Origin: Andreesenia angusta
Lineage (GTDB): Bacteria; Bacillota; Clostridia; Tissierellales; Gottschalkiaceae
Assembly: GCA_030537835.1 (NCBI GenBank)
Contig: JAUNVB010000008.1
Coordinates: 1 to 48,961 of the forward strand
DNA: 48,961 nt
Reading direction: 5' to 3'
Translations under genes and position numbers: made by a program
Part shown: positions 7,928 through 16,773 of the stretch, in pieces
How the letters are laid out: each line of letters starts with the position of its first letter
Position numbering within the stretch: position 1 is the first letter of the stretch
The notes under the pieces: generated by a model
Seen by the model: only the letters and a program-made list of their open reading frames with translations
Told to the model about the DNA's origin: nothing
The model's database searches: none

Positions 7928-9284
7928 CTTCTATATCTCTTTTAAAAACTTCATCATCTACAGCATTTAAAACTCGCCCTGCTACTAATCCTGAAACTAT
8001 AGATCCATTTACATTTAATGTAGTTCTTCCCATATCAATTAAAGGCTCTATTGCAATTAAAAGTCCAGCTAATCCTACTGGTAATCCCATAGCAGACAAA
8101 ACTGTTAATGCTGCAAAGGTAGCTCCACCACCTACTCCAGCTATGCCAAAAGAACTTATCATAGTTATTATAATTAATTTAACTATAAATACTGCATTTA
8201 TCTCAACCCCTACTGCTGGTGCTATCATCATAGCGAGCATTGCAGGATATATTCCAGCACAGCCATTTTGCCCTATGCTAACTCCTAGTGAACCTGCTAA
8301 ATTGCTTACAGAACCATCAATTCCTAATTTCTCTCTCTGTAATTCTAAATTCAATGGCAAGGTTCCGGCACTACTTCTAGAAGAAAATGCAAAGACAAGA
8401 ACAGGAAAAGCTTTTTTGAGATATTTGCTTATACTATAACCAAATAATCTGATTATAATCATATGAATTATAAATACAACTATTATAGCCGAATACGATG
8501 CTATTACAAATGTCAAGAGCTTGCCTATCGCATCAAAATTACTAGTAGAAAGAAATTTAGTCATCAATGCAAGTATTCCAAATGGTGTAAGTCTTAAGAC
8601 TAAACTCACCATCCTCATTACAATATCATGTATAGAATTCATCATTTTTATAAAGAATTCTGCTTCTTCTGGTTTCTTCTTCTTAACTCCTAAAGTTGCT
8701 ATAGCTGTAAATGCAGCAAAAACGACTACTCCTAATGTAGAGTTTCCTTCTCTTCCTGTAAAAGCATAGAATACATTATCCGGAATAATCTCTGTAAGCT
8801 GTCCTTGAACGGATTTTGATGCAAAATCTTCATTCTTAGACTCTAAATTCTCAGATGCCTCTTTTTCTGTAATCCCAGCTTGTATATTTTCTGCATTTAG
8901 ATTGAAAACTTTTGCTGAACCTGCTCCGACTCCTGCTGATATAGCTGTCGTAAGCATAAGAACTGCTATTATAATTCCTGCAGTCTTACCTAGATTTTGA
9001 CTCTCTTGATTTATTATAGCTGATACTATTGATACAAAAACTAAAGGTATTACTATCATCTTCAGAAGTCTAATATATCCTGTTCCTACTATTGCAAACC
9101 ATTCATTAGATTTGCTTACAATTTCTGAAGAGTCCCCATATATAGCTTGTAAAACAGCGCCATAAATCAATCCCATTATTAATGCAGTCAAAACTCTAAT
9201 AGTAAAAGAATAATGTTTTTTTTGAAGCCAAATTAAGCCTAAAATCAACAAAATCATGATTAAAACATTTAAAAATACCTGCAA
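7914..9284 (-). CDS. tcyP: L-cystine:cation symporter TcyP-like (DAACS family)
   Basis: Membrane carrier of 456 aa that takes up cystine with sodium or protons. The dicarboxylate/amino acid:cation symporter hallmarks are visible: 'FAFSSRSSAGTLPLNLE' (re-entrant hairpin 1 serine-rich motif), 'NGCAGIYPAMLAMMIAP' (the TcyP version of the TM7 motif, Gly-Cys-Ala instead of the Asn-Met-Asp of glutamate carriers) and 'GVGGGATFAALTVLSAMGLP'. Start is TTG at 9284 with GAGGAGGG six bases upstream; no ATG nearby. The C-terminus overlaps the cysteine peptidase. Family is sure; cystine as substrate is by likeness to Bacillus TcyP. Confidence 0.88.
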   Translation of the reverse strand: MQVFLNVLIMILLILGLIWLQKKHYSFTIRVLTALIMGLIYGAVLQAIYGDSSEIVSKSNEWFAIVGTGYIRLLKMIVIPLVFVSIVSAIINQESQNLGKTAGIIIAVLMLTTAISAGVGAGSAKVFNLNAENIQAGITEKEASENLESKNEDFASKSVQGQLTEIIPDNVFYAFTGREGNSTLGVVVFAAFTAIATLGVKKKKPEEAEFFIKMMNSIHDIVMRMVSLVLRLTPFGILALMTKFLSTSNFDAIGKLLTFVIASYSAIIVVFIIHMIIIRLFGYSISKYLKKAFPVLVFAFSSRSSAGTLPLNLELQREKLGIDGSVSNLAGSLGVSIGQNGCAGIYPAMLAMMIAPAVGVEINAVFIVKLIIITMISSFGIAGVGGGATFAALTVLSAMGLPVGLAGLLIAIEPLIDMGRTTLNVNGSIVSGLVAGRVLNAVDDEVFKRDIEDEDS

Positions 9285-9375
9285 ATTAAACCCTCCTCTT
9301 ATAATTTTACAAAACAGAGTATACCTATCTGTTTACTATATATTATAGCAGGGGAATAGATTAATGAAAATAGTT

Positions 9376-9840
9376 TTATTGAAAATCTTCTTCTAAAGGT
9401 GCTCTTATTAAAAAATTCACTATAATTCCTATTATTGATCCAAAAAAAGTCTGTAATATCCTTTTTATTGCATATATCCCAGCAGTTTCCGTCGTATTTA
9501 AATATACTACCGCATAATATACTATACATCCTGGAACTATAGAATCTTTTTTATTAAATATATTTATTATGTATATTACAGGTATTACCCCTAATCCTTT
9601 TAAAAACACATTCTGAGTTGAAAGAGATATTATCATACCAATTATTCCACCTACTGCAGTTCCCACATTTCTAACGATTGTAGCATCAAATGAAGTTCTT
9701 TTAGTTTTTCCAATTCCAACAGTTGCACCTATACATGCAAAAAAAGGTGGTTCATGAAATATATAGTGCATTATTCCAGCAGTTATCATAACTGCTATTG
9801 AGGTTTTTATAGTTCTAAGTCCAATTCTATGTAATTTCAT
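9376..9840 (-). CDS. FUSC / aromatic acid exporter-like membrane protein (short)
   Basis: 154 aa with about five or six membrane segments and the ArAE/FUSC N-terminal signature: 'RIGLRTIKTSIAVMITAGI' at the N-terminus, 'PPFFACIGATVGIGKTKRTSF', then 'VRNVGTAVGGIIGMIIS' and a second half 'IKRILQTFFGSIIGIIVNFLI'. Longer relatives carry a cytoplasmic C-terminal domain; here only the membrane module is present, which is common in Firmicutes. Transported substrate unknown. Upstream is the terminator of the deacetylase gene, so it has its own promoter. Confidence 0.8.
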   Translation of the reverse strand: MKLHRIGLRTIKTSIAVMITAGIMHYIFHEPPFFACIGATVGIGKTKRTSFDATIVRNVGTAVGGIIGMIISLSTQNVFLKGLGVIPVIYIINIFNKKDSIVPGCIVYYAVVYLNTTETAGIYAIKRILQTFFGSIIGIIVNFLIRAPLEEDFQ

Positions 9841-9865
9841 AACTATCCTCCCGGTCTATAAAAAA

Positions 9866-9898
9866 GCATGTCAAATCGATTAACTAGATTTGACATGC
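9866..9898 (-). terminator. terminator of the polysaccharide deacetylase gene
   Basis: Perfect 12-bp stem (9866-9877 / 9887-9898) with a 9-base loop, followed on the minus strand by TTTTTT. Confidence 0.88.
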
Positions 9899-9906
9899 AT
9901 AATATT

Positions 9907-11466
9907 TTATTTAACTGTACCAATAGATTCTTCTTCCTCTAAATCTCTTATTGTTTCAATATTATGATATGCTTTTTCAGGATATATATTATAATTAAAG
10001 AGCTCTGAAACTGTTACCAATTGATATCCCTGTGATTTCAATTTCTTAATTGTTTTCTCTATCGCATTTACGCTTGAATCGTAGATATCATGAAATAATA
10101 TCACATCTCCAGATTTCACTGAAGATACGGCATTTTTATAAATTTTAGCTTCATTACCTTTATTTGTCCAGTCCTCAGTATCAATAGACCACATAGCTAT
10201 TGGCATATCTATTTGCTTAGCTACTCTCGCATTAACAGCTCCATAAGGCGGCCTAGTTGATTCTGGAAATTTATTACTCGCCTTATAGATTGCATAATTA
10301 GTCTTTAGAATCTCTTCATTTATTTTTTTAGGACTTATATTTAATAGATTAGAGTGAGTCCAACTATGATTACCTAGCTCATGCCCCTCATCTGCAATTC
10401 TCTTTACCACTTCTGGATTTTCAGATACTCTGCTACCTAATAGATAAAATGTTCCTTTTGAATCATTCTCTTTTAATATATCTAATAATCTATTCGTAGT
10501 CTCAGGCATTGGTCCGTCATCAAATGTCAATGCTACCCTTTTTATATCTTTATTTTCTAAATTCTCTAAATCATTCTTCTCTAAAATATTTTTACATTCT
10601 TCATCTAAAAATTCTGGTTTTATTACACTAAGTAATCTATTCAATGGTATATCTACAGAGCTTATACCATAGGCTTCTGCATTTACAGGAACTCTTAAGC
10701 CTTTATCCATAACTTCTATACCTGAGCCTAATATATCCTCTGGATAAGCTAAATTAGCTATCTCTATAATATTATCCATATCAAATTTATCAGACTTCAT
10801 CAATTCCTCTCTTGTTCTTTGATTTATAACTGGAATCGGATCTAATCCATCCTTAAATAGTTCATTTATACTAAAGCTCTTTCCTGTCTTTCCATCTATT
10901 ATACTACGTGGCTCTTTAACTTCTCTAATCATTTTAAAATCATAACTAGTCTTTTTATATAGCTTTTGATCTACTGTAAAAGAAATTATTCTATCCGTTA
11001 CATTTGAACCGCTATAGACAAGAATTAATTTCTTATCCGCTCTATTTTCTTTTTTCTTAATTATATCGTCAATCGTAGAATATGCTCTCTCTTTCATCTG
11101 AGTTTTTATCATATTCTCTACTTCTTTATCTTTTTGTTCTGGATAAATATAATTTATCTCTACCTCTTTATAATTTTCATTAAATCTTTTTGCCTCTCTT
11201 TTTCCATAGCTTTTATCAAATTCTTTTTCGATAGATTGAACTGCATGAGTATATTGATTGTTTGAAGCAATTATCTTAACTCCATGTCTAACTCCTGCTG
11301 TTACAAGCAGGGCTGTTAAAATTGCTGATGCTATTAATATATATTTTTTCCTCTTTTTTCTTAAACATATTCGTTTTTTTGTACATTTCTTTTCATTTTG
11401 ACAATCATTTTTATTTGTTTTCTTCGTTTCGACTTCTATTTCTGATATCCTGATTTTCTTCTTCAT
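9907..11466 (-). CDS. membrane-anchored polysaccharide deacetylase (PgdA/PdaC-like)
   Basis: Cell-surface NodB-type deacetylase, 519 aa, probably acting on peptidoglycan N-acetyl groups. Order: basic cytoplasmic tail (1-40, very Lys/Arg-rich), one membrane segment (about 42-58), an extracellular domain resembling the DUF4163/DUF3298 pair of PdaC (about 100-285), then the NodB domain (305-490). Catalytic motifs: TFDDGP (314-319; D316 base, D317 metal), H367-x3-H371 (metal), RPPYG (405-409), D429...W433, and H459 in LFHDI. The ATG is supported by GGAGGAAG and lies 56 bp inside the end of the EamA gene, out of frame. It is followed by a strong terminator. Exact substrate is inference. Confidence 0.9.
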   Translation of the reverse strand: MKKKIRISEIEVETKKTNKNDCQNEKKCTKKRICLRKKRKKYILIASAILTALLVTAGVRHGVKIIASNNQYTHAVQSIEKEFDKSYGKREAKRFNENYKEVEINYIYPEQKDKEVENMIKTQMKERAYSTIDDIIKKKENRADKKLILVYSGSNVTDRIISFTVDQKLYKKTSYDFKMIREVKEPRSIIDGKTGKSFSINELFKDGLDPIPVINQRTREELMKSDKFDMDNIIEIANLAYPEDILGSGIEVMDKGLRVPVNAEAYGISSVDIPLNRLLSVIKPEFLDEECKNILEKNDLENLENKDIKRVALTFDDGPMPETTNRLLDILKENDSKGTFYLLGSRVSENPEVVKRIADEGHELGNHSWTHSNLLNISPKKINEEILKTNYAIYKASNKFPESTRPPYGAVNARVAKQIDMPIAMWSIDTEDWTNKGNEAKIYKNAVSSVKSGDVILFHDIYDSSVNAIEKTIKKLKSQGYQLVTVSELFNYNIYPEKAYHNIETIRDLEEEESIGTVK

Positions 11467-12364
11467 AAACTTCCTCCAACTTAGTCATACCTAATTTTCT
11501 TCTCATAATTATTCTTTTTGTAAGGAAATTTATTATAGCAGCAACTATTATCAGTATTCCTCCTAATGCCGAATGCTTATCTGGTATCTCGTTAAATATT
11601 AAAAATCCAATTATAGCTGAAAAAATTGTATCTGCATAAAGATATATTGATACTTCCGATGCATCTGCTACTCGATATCCATAAGTCATAAATATCTGCC
11701 CTAATGTTGCAAATACTCCTAGTCCTAAAATCAATAACAGGTCCATTCCTGTAGGTAGAATCCAATCTCCCCTTAATATGAATGGTAATGTACATATCGA
11801 AGTTATAAGTGTAAAATAAAACACTATAGTTTCAGGTCCATCAGATTTTTTTAAATACGAAACCGCTATATAAGCAGTACCCCCAAATATCGCTCCTAAT
11901 AATCCAATCAATGCAGGAAATGCACTTACATTTCCTGTAGGTTTTACTACTAAAAAAGCTCCTATTATTGCAAGGATTAATGCTGCTACTTGTCCTTTTC
12001 CTACTTTTTCATTTAATACAATATATGATAATAACACCACTACGAATGGTGAAAATTTATTTATTATTACGCCATCTGCTAAATTTAAATATTGAAGCGA
12101 ATAAAAATAGCATAGTATTCCAAGCATACCAAATATACTTCTTACTAAAAGCATTTTTTTATTATTGCCTTTAAGAGTTCCCCCTTTAGACTTAACCATA
12201 AAAAATGCAAATATAAATCCTAAAAAATTTCTAAAAAATACTTTTTCAGTTAAAGGATATGATTCTAAGCCTTTAACTGTAGCTGCCATCAATCCAAAAA
12301 AAGCTGCAGATAACAGCATAAAAATTATTCCTTTTCTATTATCTTGAGATTCTATGAATATCAA
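11411..12364 (-). CDS. DMT superfamily transporter (EamA domains)
   Basis: Ten predicted membrane segments as two EamA repeats, about residues 12-143 and 155-290; 'GAILVVKP'-type and 'LFNEIPD' repeat ends are visible. Export of metabolites or amino acids is typical; substrate unknown. The start is uncertain: the longest frame opens with TTG at 12364, where AGGAG abuts the codon. The ATG at 12319 has AAAGGAA at better distance but would remove the usual 'KGIIFMLLSAAFFG' lead-in. The C-terminal tail is basic and continues 56 bp into the deacetylase gene. The long overlap suggests coupled translation. Confidence 0.85.
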   Translation of the reverse strand: MIFIESQDNRKGIIFMLLSAAFFGLMAATVKGLESYPLTEKVFFRNFLGFIFAFFMVKSKGGTLKGNNKKMLLVRSIFGMLGILCYFYSLQYLNLADGVIINKFSPFVVVLLSYIVLNEKVGKGQVAALILAIIGAFLVVKPTGNVSAFPALIGLLGAIFGGTAYIAVSYLKKSDGPETIVFYFTLITSICTLPFILRGDWILPTGMDLLLILGLGVFATLGQIFMTYGYRVADASEVSIYLYADTIFSAIIGFLIFNEIPDKHSALGGILIIVAAIINFLTKRIIMRRKLGMTKLEEVYEEENQDIRNRSRNEENK

Positions 12365-12679
12365 CTCCTAATATTATGTATATCTATATTCTAACATAAA
12401 TTTCTATAAGTTCAAAAAAAAATAGCAGACAGATTTTGAATATATCAACCTCTGTCTGCTATTTTTTAAAATATTTAATTTTTAATATCATATATAGACC
12501 ACCCGTAAATAAAACTTGCTCCAAAATGCTATCTACGCTCTATCTAATTTTTATTTGTCCTATAATTCTTTTCTCTGCGGATAAGCCCGCTCTGCCTAAA
12601 ATTTTGATATTTTGATTAGCATTTCTGATATTATTTATATACCCAATACAGTTTATTTAAAACATTTTATAATTAAATT
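12365..12679. other. intergenic region with terminator and possible gene remnant
   Basis: A 315-bp gap. The left part holds the terminator at 12420-12466. The right part (about 12480-12657) is less AT-rich than other spacers. Read on minus it gives two short open stretches in the same frame separated by one TAG (12540-12542), one including 'GRAGLSAEKRIIGQIKIR' and the next 'SVDSILEQVLFTGGLYMI'. It also contains GCGG/CCGC, a small hairpin. It may be a decayed gene, a dispersed repeat or an RNA. I do not recognise it. Confidence 0.35.
12420..12466. terminator. long-stem bidirectional terminator
   Basis: AATAGCAGACAGA (12421-12433) pairs with the complementary arm starting at 12451, around a 16-base AT-rich loop, flanked by A8 on the left and T6 on the right. 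It works in either direction; on minus it ends transcripts coming from the Cys-rich membrane protein gene. Confidence 0.85.
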
Positions 12680-13423
12680 TCAATAAAATATTTTATTAGA
12701 TTCTTTAGAGTCACTCTTATTATATAAAGGCTTTCGAATCTTACAGATTTTATCCTGACAATATCTACAGCTCAATAATATATTGCTTTCTTCTTGAAAT
12801 CTCTCAGGATATACTAGATAAGCATATTCCCATTTTAAAAAAATTATAATTCCTAAACTGACTAATGACCAAGTAAAAAAACTTTTTATAAATATAAATG
12901 GTGTAAACATCATTATATGATCCCAACTATAAATTCTACATACTGAGCAGCATCTATTCTTCATTATTATTCTTTGAAAAGGACAGTAGAATAATACACA
13001 GATTAAATCACCAAGAAAATAGAGCAAGGATAATAAGAGCATTTCTTTTTCCCCGATATAATCAAATATATAGAATAAACTTATAAAAAGATTGCCTACA
13101 GACCATATAATGAATACCTTAATGGCTTGTATATTCATTATTCTAATATTTCTATAAAATTCTAATTCATCAATATCTTTGAAATTAGCTTTATAGTTTA
13201 TAGAAAACTGTTTACCACATCCAACAACTATATTCTTTCTAGGTATAATCTGAGTTAAAGACTCTATAAAAAATATAATCCATAGTATATGGATATAGTA
13301 GAATCCATCTGTAAAAGGATTTAAGTGAAAGTCTAGAGCTGATGGATTCTTAAAATATACTACTATTGTACTAAGCACAATAAAAAGCCTTATTATAAAT
13401 TTAATTGAGTACTTTTTAAACAA
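12680..13423 (-). CDS. uncharacterised membrane protein with zinc-type cysteine pairs
   Basis: 247 aa with about five membrane segments (roughly 8-25, 42-56, 102-122, 128-147, 172-195). I do not recognise a named family. Distinctive are cysteine clusters facing one side of the membrane: 'NRCCSVCRIYSWDH' (about 155-168) and 'CRYCQDKICKIRKP' near the C-terminus (about 219-232), plus 'VGCGKQF' at about 68. These could bind zinc or an iron-sulfur centre. Start is TTG with AGGAAGTGAG upstream. It lies 28 bp after the helicase gene, likely in one operon topB-helicase-this gene. Function unknown. Confidence 0.65.
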   Translation of the reverse strand: MFKKYSIKFIIRLFIVLSTIVVYFKNPSALDFHLNPFTDGFYYIHILWIIFFIESLTQIIPRKNIVVGCGKQFSINYKANFKDIDELEFYRNIRIMNIQAIKVFIIWSVGNLFISLFYIFDYIGEKEMLLLSLLYFLGDLICVLFYCPFQRIIMKNRCCSVCRIYSWDHIMMFTPFIFIKSFFTWSLVSLGIIIFLKWEYAYLVYPERFQEESNILLSCRYCQDKICKIRKPLYNKSDSKESNKIFY

Positions 13424-13450
13424 ATCCGCTCACTTCCTAATACAAAAATA

Positions 13451-14557
13451 TTAATCTGCTTTCCACTTTATCAGATTCTTTTTTATCTTTCTCTCTAGTA
13501 TACGAAATTGATCCATATTTTTTTCAGTTACAAATGTATAAGCTATTCCTCTATCTCCAGCTCTGCCTGTTCTCCCTATCCTATGAATATAAGTTGTAGT
13601 GTCTTCTGGCATATCATAATTAAATACATGAGTTATTCCTTCTATATCTAACCCTCTAGCAGCTAGATCCGTAGCAATAAGGTATTGCGTCTTCATATCT
13701 CTAAAATTCTTCATAGCCCTTTGTCTCTTTGCTTGAGATAGATCTCCATGTAATTCATCACAATTATATCCTCTTGAACCTAAGTCTAGATTTAATTTCT
13801 TCACTCTATTCTTAGTTCTACAGAATATAATTGCTAAAAAAGGGTTTTCTTCTTCAAATATCTTAATAAGATCAGTTAATTTTTTTCTATCAGTAGTCTC
13901 TACAACTATCTGTCTTATATTTTCAACAGTCACTTGCTTGTCATCTGTAGATATTTCCTTAGGATTTTTCATATAAACTTTTGCCATTCTTTTTACTTCA
14001 TTAGGTATTGTAGCAGAAAACAATAGAGTCTGTCTTCTCTTTGGCGTTCTTTTTATTATGGATTCAGTAAGTCCTAAAAATCCCATATCAAGCATCTGAT
14101 CCGCTTCATCAAGGACTAGGTATTTTATCTTACCTATATCTAAGCTATTTCTATCTAAATGATCGATAAGTCTTCCAGGTGTTCCTACGACAATCTTTGG
14201 CGTCCTTCCTAATTTTCTTATCTGCATAAAAATATCTTGACCACCTAATATTAAAAGACAATCTGTGCTATCTTTTAAAAGTTCTTTTATCTCCTTACTT
14301 ATCTGTGTAGCTAATTCTCTAGTCGGTGTAATTATTAATGCTTGTATATTATTTCTATTCATATCTAAATTCTGAATTATTGGCAATATAAAAGCTAAAG
14401 TCTTTCCTGTTCCTGTCTTTGCCTTCCCTATAATATCCTTTCCAGATAATATCTCAGGGATCGATAGTTTCTGTATTTCGGTTGGTTTTCTTATTCCTTT
14501 TTTCCAAAGTTTATCAGTAAGCTCATCTCTAATTTTTAGTTTTTTAAAATCTGACAT
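13451..14557 (-). CDS. DEAD-box RNA helicase
   Basis: ATP-dependent RNA unwinding protein of the CshA/DbpA/RhlE-like group; short (368 aa), only the two RecA lobes and no C-terminal RNA-binding extension. Motifs in order: Q motif (GIRKPTEIQ), AKTGTGKT, PTRELA, GGQD, TPGRLID, DEAD, SAT, 'IIFCRTK', 'DLAARGLDIEGITHV', HRIGRTGR. An ATG at 14581 is in frame, but AAGAGGTGA lies four bases before the ATG at 14557, which also clears the topB stop codon, so I use 14557. Downstream of topB and probably co-transcribed. Likely roles: ribosome assembly or mRNA decay (inference). Confidence 0.92.
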   Translation of the reverse strand: MSDFKKLKIRDELTDKLWKKGIRKPTEIQKLSIPEILSGKDIIGKAKTGTGKTLAFILPIIQNLDMNRNNIQALIITPTRELATQISKEIKELLKDSTDCLLILGGQDIFMQIRKLGRTPKIVVGTPGRLIDHLDRNSLDIGKIKYLVLDEADQMLDMGFLGLTESIIKRTPKRRQTLLFSATIPNEVKRMAKVYMKNPKEISTDDKQVTVENIRQIVVETTDRKKLTDLIKIFEEENPFLAIIFCRTKNRVKKLNLDLGSRGYNCDELHGDLSQAKRQRAMKNFRDMKTQYLIATDLAARGLDIEGITHVFNYDMPEDTTTYIHRIGRTGRAGDRGIAYTFVTEKNMDQFRILERKIKKNLIKWKAD

Positions 14558-14580
14558 ATATTCACCTCTTCTAAATATCA

Positions 14581-16719
14581 TTATAAGTCTAGCTTTGACA
14601 ATGCATCTGCCAGTGCTGAGTTTATAGGTTCATCCTTCTGTTTATTTAAATACTGTTTGACTTCTCTTTTTGAAACTTTAGCACCTCTTTTTTTCTTTCT
14701 TTCATTAAATGTACTGAGTCGCTCTCTATAACCGCATTTACAAGTAAATATCTTTTTATCTCCTCTTCCTCTTAATTCAAGTTTTTTTCTACAATTAGGA
14801 CATCTTGCATTAGTTATAGTAGATATGACTTCTCTATATCCACACTCTCTATCTTGGCAGACTAACATCTTGCCTTTTTTCCCATTTACATCTAACATAT
14901 ACTTCCCACATTCTGGGCATTTACTCCCAGTTATATTATCATGTCTAAACTTAGACTCATCAAGTTTTATTTCCTTTACTATTTCTTTTGTATAGTTCTT
15001 AGTCTCGTCTATAAAATTTTTAACATTTAATTTGCCTTCCGCTATTTTTTCAAGCTTCATTTCCCATTCTGCCGTCAATACTGGTGATTTTAAATCTTCT
15101 GGAACTAGATTTAAAAGCTGTCTTCCTTTAGATGTTATAAATATATCCTGTCCTCTTTTTTCTATTAAAAAAGAATTAAATAATTTATCTAATATATCAG
15201 CTCTAGTAGCTACTGTACCTATGCCTCCGGTTCTTCCAAGAGTTTTAACCGCTTTACTGTCTTTAATATCCATATGACTTGCCGGATTTTCCATAGCTCC
15301 TAATAGAGTTCCTTCAGTATATCTAGAAGGTGGTGATGTTTCTCCCTTTGTCTTTTTAATAGTAAAACTATCACCTTTTTTTATACCAAAATCATTATTC
15401 AGAGAAGATTTTTTATCCTGATATATAATCTTCCATCCTATATTTATATCTCGATCTACCTTGGTCGTAAACTTCTCTCCCGCAATAGATATATCAATTC
15501 TTGTCTCTTCATATTCACATGGCTCCATCATATTAGATAAAAATCTAGAAACGACTAAATCGTATATTTTCCATTCTCTATCATTTAAAAGCTGTAAACT
15601 TGCTTTTTCTTCTGTAGGTATTATAGCATGATGGTCGGTTACTTTAGAATCATTTATTATAGATTTATTGTATTTAAAATCTTTTTTCAATATCATATTC
15701 GAATATTCTGAAAATTTATCTATTGAAACTGCTCTAATTCTTTCTTTTAATGTGCTGATTATATCTTTAGTCAGATATCTTGAATCCGTCCTTGGATAGG
15801 TTAATACCTTGTGAGATTCATATAAGGATTGCATAGTATTCAATGTCTCTTTTCCAGAAAAGCCATATATTCTATTTGCATCTTTTTGTAATTCTGTCAG
15901 ATCATAGAGTGCTGGAGGGTATTGTTTTTTTCTCTTAACTCTCTTTTCTACGCTCTCAACTTTTGATTTCTCTATTTTAGTTATTAATTTATCGATTTTC
16001 TCTTGATCGAAACTTCTATTCGAATTATTTCTATCTCTCCATTCAAATTCATTTCCTTTTAATTCTACTTTTATTCCATAAAACTCTTTAGGTACAAAAT
16101 TATTTATATCATTCTCTCTTCTCTCTACCATTGCTAATGTAGGTGTCTGCACTCTTCCACAAGAAAGCTGTGCATTGTATTTGCATGTCAAAGCCCTAGT
16201 TCCATTTATTCCAACATACCAATCTGCTTCTGCTCTAGCTTCTGCAGATCTATATAGATTATCGTATTTTCTACCATCTTTTAAATTTCTAAAGCCATCT
16301 TTTATAGCTTTTTCAGTAACAGATGATATCCACAGTCTCTTTATAGGTTTTTTCACCCTTGATTTTTCTATAATCCATCTAGCAACTAATTCCCCTTCTC
16401 TTCCAGCATCAGTTGCTATTACTATCTCATTTACATCTTTTCTATTTAACTGTGATTTTATAGTATTGAATTGCTTAGAAGTTTTCTTTATTACTATAGT
16501 TTTTAATCTATCCGGTAAAATTGGAAGATCTTCTGATCTCCAACTAGCATATTTTTTACTATACGCCTCTGGATTCGCTAATGTAACAAGATGACCTAAT
16601 GCCCATGTAACAATATAGTTTTTGCCTTCCATAAATCCATTTCTCTTACTATTTGCATTTATAGCTTTTGCAATATCTCTTCCTACCGATGGCTTCTCTG
16701 CTATTACTAATTTTTTCAT
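14581..16719 (-). CDS. topB: DNA topoisomerase III
   Basis: Type IA topoisomerase of 712 aa that decatenates and relaxes negatively supercoiled DNA. N-terminal Toprim domain with E8 (IAEKPSVG) and D104 (ATDAGREGE); active-site tyrosine Y308 in 'LTYPRTDSRYL'; 'CGRVQTPTL' at about 187-195. The C-terminus carries two zinc-ribbon-like CxxC...C(x)C units ('CPECGKYML...CQDRECGY' and 'CPNCRKKLEL...CKCGY') and a basic tail, as in Firmicute TopB. AAAAGGAG precedes the ATG. A terminator of the SLH gene lies 20 bp upstream, so topB starts its own unit followed by the helicase. Confidence 0.95.
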   Translation of the reverse strand: MKKLVIAEKPSVGRDIAKAINANSKRNGFMEGKNYIVTWALGHLVTLANPEAYSKKYASWRSEDLPILPDRLKTIVIKKTSKQFNTIKSQLNRKDVNEIVIATDAGREGELVARWIIEKSRVKKPIKRLWISSVTEKAIKDGFRNLKDGRKYDNLYRSAEARAEADWYVGINGTRALTCKYNAQLSCGRVQTPTLAMVERRENDINNFVPKEFYGIKVELKGNEFEWRDRNNSNRSFDQEKIDKLITKIEKSKVESVEKRVKRKKQYPPALYDLTELQKDANRIYGFSGKETLNTMQSLYESHKVLTYPRTDSRYLTKDIISTLKERIRAVSIDKFSEYSNMILKKDFKYNKSIINDSKVTDHHAIIPTEEKASLQLLNDREWKIYDLVVSRFLSNMMEPCEYEETRIDISIAGEKFTTKVDRDINIGWKIIYQDKKSSLNNDFGIKKGDSFTIKKTKGETSPPSRYTEGTLLGAMENPASHMDIKDSKAVKTLGRTGGIGTVATRADILDKLFNSFLIEKRGQDIFITSKGRQLLNLVPEDLKSPVLTAEWEMKLEKIAEGKLNVKNFIDETKNYTKEIVKEIKLDESKFRHDNITGSKCPECGKYMLDVNGKKGKMLVCQDRECGYREVISTITNARCPNCRKKLELRGRGDKKIFTCKCGYRERLSTFNERKKKRGAKVSKREVKQYLNKQKDEPINSALADALSKLDL

Positions 16720-16739
16720 AAAAATCTCCTTTTAAAAAA

Positions 16740-16763
16740 ACCCCTCAATAAATTTTGAGGGGT
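16740..16763 (-). terminator. terminator of the SLH/CAP-like gene
   Basis: CCCCTCAA (16741-16748) pairs with TTGAGGGG (16755-16762), extended by one A-T pair, 6-base loop; on minus it is followed by T7. Confidence 0.88.
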
Positions 16764-16773
16764 AATTTATTAT

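Noticed and set aside
9299-9529. 76-aa minus-strand frame beneath the FUSC gene
   Set aside because: Shadow in a different frame of the FUSC-like gene, with no ribosome site or family pattern.
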